Below, piece after piece: positions 1-9,479 of a stretch of DNA of 64,000 bases. This DNA comes from Clostridia bacterium (GTDB lineage: Bacteria > Bacillota > Clostridia > Oscillospirales > Acutalibacteraceae), in NCBI GenBank assembly GCA_017517665.1, contig JAFWYP010000054.1, positions 1 through 64,000 on the forward strand, in the 5' to 3' direction. The position numbers were made by a program, and so were the translations under genes. Each line of letters starts with the position of its first letter. The first letter of the stretch is position 1. Under the pieces are notes generated by a model, which was not told the origin of the DNA, did not search any database, and saw only the letters and a program-made list of their open reading frames with translations.

Positions 1-97
1 CAAACCACTACTATTATACTTGGAGGTTTGATTTTCTTTCAAATCTTTTGGGCTTGCTTCGAGCTCGCCCATTTTGGCTTTACTGAAGTCTTTTTTG

Positions 98-124
98 CCC
101 CCGGCTGTACCGGGGGTTGTCTTT
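98..124 (+). terminator. Intrinsic terminator of an upstream off-window gene
   Basis: A perfect 7-bp stem (CCCCCGG with CCGGGGG) closes a 5-nt loop and is followed by TTGTCTTTTG. No gene in the window is served by it, so it probably ends a transcript entering from the left. Confidence 0.6.
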
Positions 125-145
125 TGCTTAAGCATTAAACAAAAA

Positions 146-180
146 CGGCTGAGTTCTGAGGAACTCAGCCGCAGTTTTTA
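146..180 (+). terminator. Intrinsic terminator, 11-bp stem
   Basis: An 11-bp perfect stem (146-156 with 161-171), loop TGAG, is followed by GCAGTTTTTATTT. It is a second terminator behind the one at 98-124. Confidence 0.7.
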
Positions 181-264
181 TTTGAGAAGGGGTTGTCTCA
201 CGGAGATGGAAAAGAGCTAAAAAGAAACATAAAATAAAAACATTAAATATAAATTGATATTAAA

Positions 265-298
265 ATGGCTTGCAAAGGTTAGTTCCCATGCAAGCCAT
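265..298 (-). terminator. Terminator of nifJ
   Basis: A 10-bp perfect stem (265-274 with 289-298) with a 14-nt loop lies 54 bases past the nifJ stop on the minus strand. It is followed there by TTTTAATATC. The loop is long for a terminator, so confidence is moderate. Confidence 0.55.
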
Positions 299-352
299 CA
301 TTTTATTTATTCAGTTTCTTTTGGTCTTCGCTTCGTGAGGCAACTCCGTTAA

Positions 353-3300
353 TTAGTCAGCCTTGGGAGCATAGAGGTCCTTAAGACGAAGAAGGTGGTC
401 ATATCTTTCAACAGCTGTCTTCTCTGCAAGAGCGAAGAGTTCTTCTGCTCTTTCGGGGAATGAACGTGTGAGTGATGAATAACGTGCTTCGTTGAGGAGG
501 AATTCTCTGTAGCTGCCTGTTGCGGGCTTGCTGTCGATGGTGAAGGGATTCTTGCCTTCAGCCTTGAGAGCGGGATTGTAACGGAACATATTCCAGTAAC
601 CGCAGTCAACAGCCTTCTTCATTTCGCTCTGGCAGTTGATCATGCCGCCCTTGATTGAGTGCATTTCGCAAGGTGCGTAAGCGATGATGATTGAGGGACC
701 GTTGTAAGCTTCTGCTTCTGCAATAGCCTTGATTGTCTGGTTAGCGTCAGCGCCCATAGCAATCTGTGCAACGTAAACGTAGCCGTAGCTCATTGCGATT
801 TCTGCAAGTGACTTCTTGGCAATGCCCTTACCTGCTGCAGCGAACTGTGCAACCTGACCGATGTTGGAAGCCTTGGATGCCTGACCGCCTGTGTTGGAGT
901 AAACTTCTGTATCGAATACCATGATGTTTACATCTTCACCTGCTGCAAGAACATGGTCAACGCCGCCGAAGCCGATATCGTATGCCCAGCCGTCGCCGCC
1001 GAAGATCCAGACTGACTTCTTAGCGAGGTATTCCTTGCTTGCAAGGATTTCCTTGCCTGCATCACAGCCGCAAGCTTCAAGAGCTGCAACGAGAGCTTCT
1101 GTTGCTGCGCCGTTCTTTGCGCCGTCGTTAACTGTTTCAAGGTAAGCTGCTGCAGCTGCCTTGATTTCTTCTGTTGCGCATTCAGCTTCTGCAACTGCCT
1201 TAACCTTAGCGATGAGGCTGTTACGGATAGCGTTCTGACCGAGGAACATACCGAAGCCGTGTTCTGCGTTATCTTCAAAGAGTGAGTTAGCCCAAGCGGG
1301 ACCAAAGCCCTTCTTGTTAACTGTGTAGGGTGATGTTGCTGCGGGACCGCCCCAGATTGATGAACAGCCTGTTGCGTTTGAGATATACATTCTGTCGCCG
1401 AACATCTGAGTGATAAGGCGTGCATAAGCTGTTTCTGCACAGCCTGCGCATGAGCCTGAGAACTCGAGGAGAGGAGTCTTGTACTGGCTGCCGATAACGG
1501 TGTTGTCAGCAAGGTCAGCCTTGACTGTTACGTTTTCAACCATGTAATCGAATACGGGCTGCATATTGTCCTGGCTTTCTCTTGAAACCATCTTGAGGGA
1601 GTTTGTGGGGCATACGCCTACGCAAACGCCGCATCCCATACAATCGAGGGGTGAAACTGCGAGTGAGTACTTATATGAATCCTTGCCCTTACCCTTCTTG
1701 TCAACGATGATTGCGTTGGAGGGAGCTGCAGCTGCTTCTTCAGCTGTGAGAGCATAGGGTCTGATTGTTGCGTGGGGGCAAACATAGGAGCACTTGTTGC
1801 ACTGTGCGCAGGTTGCGCCGTCCCATGCGGGAACCATAACTGCAACGCCTCTCTTTTCGTAAGCGGAAGCACCCTGCTCGAATGTACCGTCAGCGTGGTC
1901 AACAAATGCGGAAACGGGAAGTGCGTCACCGTTCATGAGACCAACGGGCTTCATGATGCCGTCAACCATCTTAACGAGCTTTTCTGCACCCTTTGATGCT
2001 GCGGGAGCTGCATCGTCAGCTGCATCTGCCCATTCTGCGGGAACGTTGATCTTAACGTAAGCTGTTGCACCTGCGTCAATAGCTTTTTCGTTCATTTCAA
2101 CGATTTCCTTACCCTTCTTCATGAACTTCTGTGCCTTTTCTTTCATGTAGCCGATTGCTTCCTCAGCGGGAAGAACCTTTGAAAGTGAGAAGAAAGCGGA
2201 CTGAAGAACGGTGTTTGTTCTCTTGCCGAGACCGATCTGTGCAGCAAGGTCGATAGCGTTAACAGTGTAAAGCTGAACGTTGTTCTTTGCGATATATCTC
2301 TTTGCTTCTGCGGGAAGCTTTGCAGCAAGTTCTTCTTCGTTCCACTGGCAGTTGATGAGGAATACACCGCCGGGTTTAACGTCGTTAACCATCTTGTAGC
2401 CCTTTTCAACATATGAGGGGTTGTGGCAAGCTACGAAGTCTGCCTTGTTGATGTAGTAGGGGGACTTGATGGGCTTGTCGCCGAAACGAAGGTGAGAAAT
2501 TGTGATACCGCCGGTCTTCTTTGAGTCATACTGGAAGTAAGCCTGAACGTACTTGTCTGTATGGTCGCCGATGATCTTGATTGAGTCTTTGTTAGCACCA
2601 ACGGTACCGTCGCCGCCGAGACCCCAGAACTTGCACTCGATTGTGCCTTCTGCTGCGGTGTTGGGAGCTTCCTTCTCTTCAAGAGAAAGGTTTGTAACGT
2701 CGTCGTTGATACCCATTGTGAACTGAGCCTTGGGAGCATCCTTTGCAAGTTCTTCATAAACTGCGAAGATGCTTGCGGGAGGAGTATCCTTTGAACCGAG
2801 ACCGTAACGGCCGCCGATTACCTGAGCACCTGTTCTGCCTGTTGCAGCAAGAGCAGCAACAACATCAAGATAAAGGGGTTCGCCGAGTGAACCGGGTTCC
2901 TTTGTTCTGTCGAGAACAGCAATCTTCTTTGCTGTTGCGGGGATAGCTTCAACGAGCTTTTCAGCTGAGAAGGGTCTGTAAAGACGAACCTTAACAAGAC
3001 CAACCTTCTCACCCTTGGCTGTGAGATAGTCGATAACTTCTTCTGCTACGTCGCAAACCGAACCCATAGCGATGATAACTCTCTCTGCATCGGGAGCGCC
3101 GTAGTAGTTGAAGAGCTTGTAGTCTGTGCCGAGCTTTGCATTAACCTTGTCCATGTATTCTTCTACGATAGCGGGAAGAGCATCATAGTAGGAGTTGCAA
3201 GCTTCTCTGTGCTGGAAGAAGATGTCGCCGTTTTCGTGTGAACCGCGCATAACGGGTCTTTCGGGGTTGAGAGCTCTCTTTCTGAAAGCTTCAACAGCGT

Positions 3301-3892
3301 CCATATCGCACATTTCTTTGAGGTCTTCAAAATCCCATACAGCAATCTTCTGAAGCTCGTGGGATGTACGGAAACCGTCAAAGAAGTTGATGAAGGGAAC
3401 TCTGCCCTTGATTGATGCAAGGTGTGCAACTGCACCGAGGTCCATAACTTCCTGTGTATTTGTTTCAGCGAGCATAGCAAAACCTGTCTGACGGCAAGCG
3501 TAAACGTCTGAATGGTCGCCGAAAATGTTAAGAGCATGTGAAGCAACGCAGCGTGCCGAAACGTGGAAAACGCTGGGAAGGAGTTCACCTGCGATTTTGT
3601 ACATATTGGGGATCATAAGAAGAAGACCCTGTGATGCAGTGTAAGTTGTTGTGAGAGCACCTGCTGCGAGTGAACCGTGAACGGTACCTGCTGCACCTGC
3701 TTCAGACTGCATTTCAGCAACCTTAACGGTTGTGCCGAAGATGTTCTTCATACCCTGTGCTGACCACTGGTCAACATAGTCTGCCATGGGGCTTGACGGA
3801 GTGATGGGGTAGATGCCTGCAACTTCTGTGAAGGCATATGACACCCATGCAGCGGCGTTGTTACCGTCCATGGTCTTCATTTTTCTGGCCAT
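353..3892 (-). CDS. nifJ: Pyruvate:ferredoxin (flavodoxin) oxidoreductase
   Basis: This cytoplasmic enzyme oxidises pyruvate with CoA to acetyl-CoA, CO2 and reduced ferredoxin, the central step of clostridial fermentation. The 1179 residues match the usual length of the single-chain enzyme. The order is an N-terminal pyrimidine-binding domain (start ITPSSPMADYVDQW), a transketolase C-like domain, the gamma domain, two ferredoxin 4Fe-4S motifs (CAQCNKCSYVCP from about residue 695, CMGCGVCVGVCP from about 751), then the thiamine-diphosphate domain with CAGCAETAY and GDGWAYDIGFGG near 965. The ATG has AGGAGGA 9 bases upstream. It stands alone, with its own terminator and divergent promoter region. 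Identification is very secure. Confidence 0.98.
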   Translation of the reverse strand: MARKMKTMDGNNAAAWVSYAFTEVAGIYPITPSSPMADYVDQWSAQGMKNIFGTTVKVAEMQSEAGAAGTVHGSLAAGALTTTYTASQGLLLMIPNMYKIAGELLPSVFHVSARCVASHALNIFGDHSDVYACRQTGFAMLAETNTQEVMDLGAVAHLASIKGRVPFINFFDGFRTSHELQKIAVWDFEDLKEMCDMDAVEAFRKRALNPERPVMRGSHENGDIFFQHREACNSYYDALPAIVEEYMDKVNAKLGTDYKLFNYYGAPDAERVIIAMGSVCDVAEEVIDYLTAKGEKVGLVKVRLYRPFSAEKLVEAIPATAKKIAVLDRTKEPGSLGEPLYLDVVAALAATGRTGAQVIGGRYGLGSKDTPPASIFAVYEELAKDAPKAQFTMGINDDVTNLSLEEKEAPNTAAEGTIECKFWGLGGDGTVGANKDSIKIIGDHTDKYVQAYFQYDSKKTGGITISHLRFGDKPIKSPYYINKADFVACHNPSYVEKGYKMVNDVKPGGVFLINCQWNEEELAAKLPAEAKRYIAKNNVQLYTVNAIDLAAQIGLGKRTNTVLQSAFFSLSKVLPAEEAIGYMKEKAQKFMKKGKEIVEMNEKAIDAGATAYVKINVPAEWADAADDAAPAASKGAEKLVKMVDGIMKPVGLMNGDALPVSAFVDHADGTFEQGASAYEKRGVAVMVPAWDGATCAQCNKCSYVCPHATIRPYALTAEEAAAAPSNAIIVDKKGKGKDSYKYSLAVSPLDCMGCGVCVGVCPTNSLKMVSRESQDNMQPVFDYMVENVTVKADLADNTVIGSQYKTPLLEFSGSCAGCAETAYARLITQMFGDRMYISNATGCSSIWGGPAATSPYTVNKKGFGPAWANSLFEDNAEHGFGMFLGQNAIRNSLIAKVKAVAEAECATEEIKAAAAAYLETVNDGAKNGAATEALVAALEACGCDAGKEILASKEYLAKKSVWIFGGDGWAYDIGFGGVDHVLAAGEDVNIMVFDTEVYSNTGGQASKASNIGQVAQFAAAGKGIAKKSLAEIAMSYGYVYVAQIAMGADANQTIKAIAEAEAYNGPSIIIAYAPCEMHSIKGGMINCQSEMKKAVDCGYWNMFRYNPALKAEGKNPFTIDSKPATGSYREFLLNEARYSSLTRSFPERAEELFALAEKTAVERYDHLLRLKDLYAPKAD

Positions 3893-3955
3893 AATCTTTT
3901 TCCTCCTGAGTTTTTGAGTTTTATTATATATTTGGTTAATAATAATACACCGTTA

Positions 3956-3987
3956 ATTATACTAACACTTTTCTTTCGGTTTGTAAA
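3956..3987 (-). promoter_or_regulatory. Possible nifJ promoter
   Basis: Read on the minus strand, TTTACA and a perfect TATAAT are present, but the spacer is 20 bases, longer than ideal. The -10 is convincing and the -35 is not. The roughly 65-base untranslated leader is AT-rich. Confidence 0.35.
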
Positions 3988-4070
3988 CCCTATATTTAAT
4001 CCAAATTAGTGTATTTTTTTGCAAAGAATTTGTATAATCTTGTCAATCGAAAATGTTGATTTTTTGTTTA

Positions 4071-4099
4071 TTGACTTTTTTAACCTTTAGTGGTACATT
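4071..4099 (+). promoter_or_regulatory. Sigma-A type promoter for phosphoesterase genes
   Basis: TTGACT and TACATT are separated by 17 bases and sit about 30 bases before the ATG at 4129. Confidence 0.5.
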
Positions 4100-4128
4100 A
4101 TTATATATATTTTTTGGAGGTTAAAACT

Positions 4129-5121
4129 ATGGCATTGAATTTGGTTCAGCAATTTTTCTTTAAACTTTTTGCCTATATCATGCTTGCGGTTTATGCTGTA
4201 ACACCGCCCGTTGCACCCTCAACGGATGATGTTATCAAACCTGCAAAATCCGGTGCAGAGCTTGTGTTTGCAACAGTTGCAGACCCTCAGGTTTCAAACT
4301 ATATGTTTGACAGATACCGCGCCTTCCAGGCTTCCTGCGAAGATCTCAAAAATGCAGAAAGACTTGATGCGGTTGTAGGTGTCGGTGATCTTGTTGAAAA
4401 CGGTCTTGCAGAGGAATATAATCTTGCTTATGCAAGCCTCAGCGGTATAAATGCACGATATATCATGGCAAGCGGCAATCACGATATCAGACTCCGTGCT
4501 TACAGCCAGTGCACAAGCCGCATTTATGAATTCATTGATGCACTCAACGGCGACGGCTATTCGGTTGCGGAAAAAACTTACGCAGAAGGAAAGCTTGCTT
4601 ATTCCGAAGTTGTAAACGGCTATAAGTTTATCGTTATGGGTTCGGATAAGAGCGTTTTTGAAGAAGCATATATCAGCCCCGAACAGCTCGAATGGCTCGA
4701 TAATGAGCTCGCAACAGAAAAAGGCAAACCCGTATTTGTTATTATTCACCAGCCCCTCAAGCTCACCCACAATCTTCCCACCACATGGGGTAACGGCACA
4801 AACAAAGAAGCAGGCTCAATGGGTCCCCAGAACGATGAGTTCAAGGCTATCCTTGCAAAGCATGCAAAGGACAGCACCGTTGTTCTTATCAACGGTCACC
4901 TTCACGCAGGTTTCAGTCAGTACAGCTATCAGCAGATTGACGGTTTTCATTCGGTAAATGCTCCCGCATTCTCAATTGAAAACAAAGACGGTGAAGAAGG
5001 CGGAAACGGCTCGGGTCTTACATATATTGTTGAAGTTTATGAAGACGAAGTTCTCCTCAGAGCAAGAAACTGCCGCACAGGCGAATGGCTTCCCAAGTGG
5101 GACACAACAATCGCACTTTAA
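4129..5121 (+). CDS. Calcineurin-like metallophosphoesterase
   Basis: A phosphoesterase of the calcineurin superfamily, 330 residues. The metal-binding signatures appear in order: a D in TVADPQ, GDLVENG, GNHDI, IIHQP and NGHLHAGF. The first 30 residues hold a hydrophobic stretch (FFFKLFAYIMLAVYAVTPPV) that may act as a signal or membrane anchor. Start chosen at the ATG with TTGGAGG 8 bases upstream; an in-frame GTG at 4090 lacks a site. The next phosphoesterase gene begins 34 bases downstream, so the two are probably co-transcribed. Substrate unknown. Confidence 0.85.
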   Translation: MALNLVQQFFFKLFAYIMLAVYAVTPPVAPSTDDVIKPAKSGAELVFATVADPQVSNYMFDRYRAFQASCEDLKNAERLDAVVGVGDLVENGLAEEYNLAYASLSGINARYIMASGNHDIRLRAYSQCTSRIYEFIDALNGDGYSVAEKTYAEGKLAYSEVVNGYKFIVMGSDKSVFEEAYISPEQLEWLDNELATEKGKPVFVIIHQPLKLTHNLPTTWGNGTNKEAGSMGPQNDEFKAILAKHAKDSTVVLINGHLHAGFSQYSYQQIDGFHSVNAPAFSIENKDGEEGGNGSGLTYIVEVYEDEVLLRARNCRTGEWLPKWDTTIAL

Positions 5122-5155
5122 TTTTCAAAAATAAAGCTACGAAAGGACAATAAAA

Positions 5156-6745
5156 ATGATTAACATCAAAAAGCTTATCGCACTTGTTCTCAGTGTTTCG
5201 CTTCTTCTCGGTGTTGCATCAACATCTGTTTATGCCGATGAAATCACCGCAGAGAACACAACAGCCGCATCAGAAGACATAACCGTTCCTTCCGAAGGCG
5301 AAGTCGCTCCCGAAGAACCCGCAGTTATCGGTGACACAACACCTTTCCGTATTTCTGTTGTAATGTACGGCAGAGATGCACAGAGAGGTATCACATGGTA
5401 TACAAAGACAAATACAAAAAGCGTTGTTGACATTGTTGACGAAAGCGGTAATCCCGTTAACGCAAAGATTGAATATGCGGATGTTTTTGAATGGGAGGGC
5501 AACTTCGTTCACAAGGCAACCGTAACAGGTCTTGAAGCAGGCAAAACATACATTTATGATGTAGGTGACGAAACAGTTCGCAGTGCTGCAGGTACATTCG
5601 TTACCGATAACGGCGACGATAAGGTTGATTTCATTACCTTTGCCGATGTTCAGGCAGGTAATCAGGATAATTTCAACAGAGCAGCAAGAGTTGTTGAGCA
5701 GGCTTTCAAAACCATGCCCACAGCAGAATTCATGACCTGTCTCGGTGACTTTACCGATGACAGCACCAACGAAGAGTGGGATTACTATGACAACGCAATG
5801 AAGGCAATCAACCTGAGCACAACTCTCGCCCCCGTTGCAGGTAACCACGACGGTCTCGGTGTTGAAAACTGGTTCAACAATATGTTTAACCTCGACACAA
5901 CCGAAAGCGTTCAGACATCCGACGGTGTTAACTATTCATTTGATTACGGCAACATTCATTTTGCAGTTGTCAACACAAACGATATTCTTTCAATTTCAAT
6001 TCCTCAGCTCACATGGCTTAAAAACGATATGAACAGCACCGATAAGGATTGGAAAATCATCCTTATGCATAAGTCACCTTATTCACTCGGTAAGGATGCA
6101 AAGTGGCCCGATGCTCTTTATCTCCAGAGAGCACTCACAAGAGTTGTTGACGAATGCGATGTAGACCTCGTTCTCAGCGGTCATGACCATCAGTATCTCA
6201 GAACAAAGCCTCTCAAGGCAAACAAGGTTAACGAAGACGGCGCAGTTTATATTCTCTCCGGCACAGCAGGCGCAAAGAGGTACGAAGTTCGTCCCTTCCT
6301 TGCAAACCACTTCCTTAAGACAGATTTCATCGACGCTCTCACAATCCAGAGAAGCGGCGGAAATTATTGGAACGGCGAAAACTGGGACGAGCAGAATCCT
6401 GATTATGAAGGAGGTATTTTCAGCACATTCTCAGTTGACGGCGGCACACTTACCGTTAATTCCTATGTTGTTTCCGACTACACAACAGACGAAAACGGAA
6501 ACATCATTGATGTTAACGAAGAACCCAAGGTAACCTGCCACGATTCATTCACCATCACAAAGGAAACAGGCAAGAACAAAATCACCTTCACAGGTGATAA
6601 CACAACAAGCGAGGCTGAATATAATCTCGGACTTGTTCCCAGCTTCATGGGTCTTGCAGCATATGCGATCATCGAATGGCTTCCCAAGTTCCTTATCATG
6701 GTTCCCGAACTTCTTTATTCGGTAATCGTTCTTGACATTTTCTAA
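5156..6745 (+). CDS. Secreted purple acid phosphatase-like metallophosphoesterase
   Basis: An exported phosphoesterase of 529 residues. A signal peptide (about residues 1-27, ending SVYADE) is followed by an acidic Thr/Glu-rich linker, then a fibronectin-like domain typical of the N-terminus of purple acid phosphatases (about 48-155), then the catalytic domain with FADVQAG, LGDFTDD, AGNHDG, MHKSPY and SGHDHQY. It ends in a very hydrophobic stretch of about 35 residues instead of an LPXTG signal. The RBS is GAAAGGA. It likely scavenges phosphate from phosphomonoesters outside the cell; the true substrate is not visible. Confidence 0.88.
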   Translation: MINIKKLIALVLSVSLLLGVASTSVYADEITAENTTAASEDITVPSEGEVAPEEPAVIGDTTPFRISVVMYGRDAQRGITWYTKTNTKSVVDIVDESGNPVNAKIEYADVFEWEGNFVHKATVTGLEAGKTYIYDVGDETVRSAAGTFVTDNGDDKVDFITFADVQAGNQDNFNRAARVVEQAFKTMPTAEFMTCLGDFTDDSTNEEWDYYDNAMKAINLSTTLAPVAGNHDGLGVENWFNNMFNLDTTESVQTSDGVNYSFDYGNIHFAVVNTNDILSISIPQLTWLKNDMNSTDKDWKIILMHKSPYSLGKDAKWPDALYLQRALTRVVDECDVDLVLSGHDHQYLRTKPLKANKVNEDGAVYILSGTAGAKRYEVRPFLANHFLKTDFIDALTIQRSGGNYWNGENWDEQNPDYEGGIFSTFSVDGGTLTVNSYVVSDYTTDENGNIIDVNEEPKVTCHDSFTITKETGKNKITFTGDNTTSEAEYNLGLVPSFMGLAAYAIIEWLPKFLIMVPELLYSVIVLDIF

Positions 6746-6751
6746 AATAAC

Positions 6752-6784
6752 AAAGCGGCTTGCAGAGATGCAGGCCGCTTTTAA
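6752..6784 (+). terminator. Terminator of the phosphoesterase pair
   Basis: Arms AAAGCGGC-TTGCA and TGCAG-GCCGCTTT with a GAGA loop are followed by TTTTAATTT, directly after the 6745 stop. Confidence 0.8.
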
Positions 6785-6838
6785 TTTAAGTTAAAGTATA
6801 ATAAAAATAAAATTTATCGGATTTTTTTGAAAAAATGC

Positions 6839-6867
6839 TTGACTTAATGAAAAATATGTGATATATT
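6839..6867 (+). promoter_or_regulatory. tRNA operon promoter
   Basis: TTGACT, 17 bases, TATATT, placed 32 bases before the mature tRNA-Thr start. No other gene lies between. Confidence 0.8.
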
Positions 6868-6898
6868 AGTCAAGCGTTCTACGGAACACAGCAAAAAT

Positions 6899-6974
6899 GC
6901 TGGTGTAGCTCAGTTGGTAGAGCAGCTGATTTGTAATCAGCAGGTCGGGGGTTCGAGTCCGTCCACCAGCTCCA
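6899..6974 (+). tRNA. tRNA-Thr (TGT)
   Basis: A complete cloverleaf: acceptor GCTGGTG pairs with CACCAGC, anticodon loop TTTGTAA carries TGT, the T-loop is TTCGAGT, and the CCA is encoded (6972-6974). It is followed 9 bases later by tRNA-Tyr. Confidence 0.97.
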
Positions 6975-6983
6975 ATTTAATAT

Positions 6984-7068
<85 letters not shown>

Positions 7069-7071
7069 AAA

Positions 7072-7106
7072 CAAGGAATATACGAACCGTATGTTCCTTG
7101 TTTTTT
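7072..7106 (+). terminator. Terminator of the Thr-Tyr tRNA pair
   Basis: Arms CAAGGAA-TATACG and CGTAT-G-TTCCTTG are followed by TTTTTT. Confidence 0.85.
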
Positions 7107-7141
7107 ATTGGGTGAATTTGAAATGACGTTAAGAAAACTGT

Positions 7142-7170
7142 TTGAGTTTACATTAAATCTGTGATATAAT
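7142..7170 (+). promoter_or_regulatory. Promoter of the GH20 gene
   Basis: TTGAGT, 17 bases, TATAAT, 20 bases before the ATG. Confidence 0.75.
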
Positions 7171-7190
7171 CATTTTAATGAGGTGAGGTT

Positions 7191-8369
7191 ATGTTTGCAT
7201 ACAGAGGATTTATGCTCGACAGCGTGCGTCATATGCAGAGCATTGAAGAAATCAAAAAGCTGATTGATGCGATTTCGCTGCTCGGCTTCAACAAATTCCA
7301 TTGGCATCTGACTGATGACCAGGGCTGGAGATTTGAAAGCGAGCGTTTCCCCGTGCTCAATTCCGTTGCCGCGGTCAGACCTTATTCCGATTTCGGAAAA
7401 ACACGCGACAACAACCCATACGGCAGGGTTTATACCAAAGCTGAGATGAGAGAAATTGTTGCTTACTGCGCCGAAAGAGGGATTGACGTTATTCCCGAAA
7501 TTGATATGCCGGGTCACACAAGCGCGCTTCTTTCGGCATTTCCGTCGCTTTCCTGCACGGGTGAGGCGGTTAAAATCAAAACTCATCAGGGCATTTTCAA
7601 GGATGTTCTCTGTCTTGCAAAAGAAGAAACCTTTGAGTTTATAACCGCAATTATTGATGAATTTCTCGGGATTTTTCCGGGCGAATATTTCCACATCGGC
7701 GGTGACGAAGCACCGTCGGAACATTGGAAAAACTGCCCCGACTGCCAAAGATACATGAAGGAACACGGCATTGAAAGCTATGCCGAATATCAGAACTCTT
7801 TTATGAACAGGATAATTGATTACCTCGAGAGCAAAAACAGGCATTGCATTGTCTGGAACGAAGCTGCAAAGGGCAGAAATCTTGACAAAAGGGCGATTGT
7901 TCAGTATTGGAAAGAAAATCCGAAGCCGACCGTGAAATTTTTAAATGAGGGCGGAAAGGCAATTCTTTCACCGTTTTCATATTGCTATATGGATTATGAT
8001 TATAATATCACGCCGCTTAACCGTGTTTATTCTCTGAAAGCGGAATTGACGGGACTTACAGAAGAAGGCAAAAAGAACATCATCGGACTTGAGGGCACGG
8101 TATGGACAGAATATATAACCGAAAACCGTCAGCTCGAAAAACTCCTTTTTCCGAGAATCATTGCTGTTTCAAAAATCGCACTCGGAGAAAACAATAAGCC
8201 TTACAAGGATTTTGTCGCCGATGTCCGTGACATCAGGAAACAACTGAACGGCATAGCTTTCTGTGATGAAAAATCATGGACAAAGCCGAGAATATCAACG
8301 GTTTACGGCTGGCTGAAATTTGTTAAAGACCATTACTCAATCGAATACATAAAAGAACAGCTTTTTTAA
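7191..8369 (+). CDS. Beta-N-acetylhexosaminidase, GH20 family
   Basis: A glycosidase of 392 residues that removes terminal GlcNAc or GalNAc, for example from mucin, host glycan or chitin fragments. Hallmarks are KFHWHLTDDQGWR near residue 37, PEIDMPGHTSA, and the catalytic pair in HIGGDEAP (D172-E173 by position). GH20 enzymes use substrate-assisted catalysis with this Asp-Glu pair. It lacks a signal peptide and the usual N-terminal GH20b domain, starting directly at the barrel, so it probably acts in the cytoplasm on imported oligosaccharides. RBS is GAGGTGAGG. It is a single gene between its own promoter and a convergent terminator. Confidence 0.92.
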   Translation: MFAYRGFMLDSVRHMQSIEEIKKLIDAISLLGFNKFHWHLTDDQGWRFESERFPVLNSVAAVRPYSDFGKTRDNNPYGRVYTKAEMREIVAYCAERGIDVIPEIDMPGHTSALLSAFPSLSCTGEAVKIKTHQGIFKDVLCLAKEETFEFITAIIDEFLGIFPGEYFHIGGDEAPSEHWKNCPDCQRYMKEHGIESYAEYQNSFMNRIIDYLESKNRHCIVWNEAAKGRNLDKRAIVQYWKENPKPTVKFLNEGGKAILSPFSYCYMDYDYNITPLNRVYSLKAELTGLTEEGKKNIIGLEGTVWTEYITENRQLEKLLFPRIIAVSKIALGENNKPYKDFVADVRDIRKQLNGIAFCDEKSWTKPRISTVYGWLKFVKDHYSIEYIKEQLF

Positions 8370-8376
8370 ATATAAT

Positions 8377-8413
8377 AACCTCCGAAGCGGTGTGCTGCCG
8401 TTTCGGAGGTTAA
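8377..8413. terminator. Bidirectional terminator
   Basis: Arms AACCTCCGAA-GCGG and CCG-TTTCGGAGGTT lie between the convergent GH20 and acyltransferase genes. Confidence 0.75.
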
Positions 8414-8417
8414 TGTT

Positions 8418-9467
8418 TTATTTGCTTAATTTTAGCGCAGAGTCGAGTTTATCCATGCCTCTTTCAAATATTTCCGCAAGAACGATTGTTACCGCGAAGC
8501 TGACCGCCGCAAAAAGCAGGGGGCTGTCATTCATTCCGAAGTGCTGAAGAATAATCATCGGAATTCTCTGGAGAATGTAGATTCCGAAAACTCTCTTTCC
8601 GAACCAGCGAAGAACACCGTTGTTGATGCTTATTCTCATTGAAAGGAGAACGGTGAGCAGGGTGAAAACAAGTGCCATGGGAATGAAGATTGCACGGATT
8701 TTGCCGTTGAGAATAAAGAAATGGTTGAGGGTTATGAACGCGGCGAGGGTAATACCAGTGGATATTGCCCATTTGCCGAAGCTCGGAACAAGTGCTTTGT
8801 CAATGTACGGCTTTGAGATTGCATAGCACATTCCGAGAGGGTAACAGAGAAGAGTATCGTACCACCAATATTCCTTGCCCTTGAGAAGCCAGAGAACAAC
8901 AACTGCGGCAACGGAAAGAACGGTTGTTATTGCTGTGCCGAGAACAGCTTTTTTCTTTACGAAAAGGAACGAAATCCACGTTATTATATAAAGTATAAGA
9001 ATAACGAAGATGAACCATACGCTGTTTCCGACTGCATCAAGACCGATGAAGGAAAGCAGCAGTTTTTTAATTGTATAATTCTTACCGAGTGCAAGACCGA
9101 GAAAATAAAAAATCAGAATTGCGATGTCGTAGTGAAGAAGAACTTTCAACGCGCGTTTTGAAATAAGGGATTTCACATATCCGTCTTTTTTGGCAAGACC
9201 GAGGGTAACTCCGTAGCCCGAATAGAACAGAAACATGACTACCATGAGCTGACCGAGGAAAAGCATGAAATCCGTGAACGGCTTATCATACCATTCCGAA
9301 GTCAGAGTGATATACTGTCTGACGTGTGAAAAAAGAACGATTATAACGAAAATACCCTTTATCGCGCCCGTCTTTTGAGGTGACATATAATCTTCAAAGC
9401 CGTTTTTGCCCGAAAATTTTATTCCGATAACACAAAGAACAAGCAATGCCGCAAGGAAAAATATCAT
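8418..9467 (-). CDS. Membrane acyltransferase, acyltransferase 3 family
   Basis: An integral membrane protein of 349 residues with about ten hydrophobic segments. The signature near residue 30, RNA-like GAIKGIFVIIVLFSHVRQY, has the His after the second helix, and GYGVTLGL follows in the next. This is the layout of acyltransferase-3 proteins that O-acetylate surface sugars. The donor and acceptor cannot be read. The start has AGGGG upstream and lies 12 bases after the metallophosphoesterase stop, so the two form an operon. Confidence 0.8.
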   Translation of the reverse strand: MIFFLAALLVLCVIGIKFSGKNGFEDYMSPQKTGAIKGIFVIIVLFSHVRQYITLTSEWYDKPFTDFMLFLGQLMVVMFLFYSGYGVTLGLAKKDGYVKSLISKRALKVLLHYDIAILIFYFLGLALGKNYTIKKLLLSFIGLDAVGNSVWFIFVILILYIITWISFLFVKKKAVLGTAITTVLSVAAVVVLWLLKGKEYWWYDTLLCYPLGMCYAISKPYIDKALVPSFGKWAISTGITLAAFITLNHFFILNGKIRAIFIPMALVFTLLTVLLSMRISINNGVLRWFGKRVFGIYILQRIPMIILQHFGMNDSPLLFAAVSFAVTIVLAEIFERGMDKLDSALKLSK

Positions 9468-9479
9468 AGATATAACCCC

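Larger units (their letters stand above)
1..352. other. Gene-free left edge with stacked terminators
   Basis: No credible reading frame is seen in these 352 bases. They hold two GC-rich hairpins on the plus strand (98-116 and 146-171), which probably end a transcript from outside the window, and one hairpin (265-298) placed to end nifJ on the minus strand. An imperfect hairpin at about 50-70 (GGGC and GCCC arms) and AT-rich sequence fill the rest. Confidence 0.6.
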
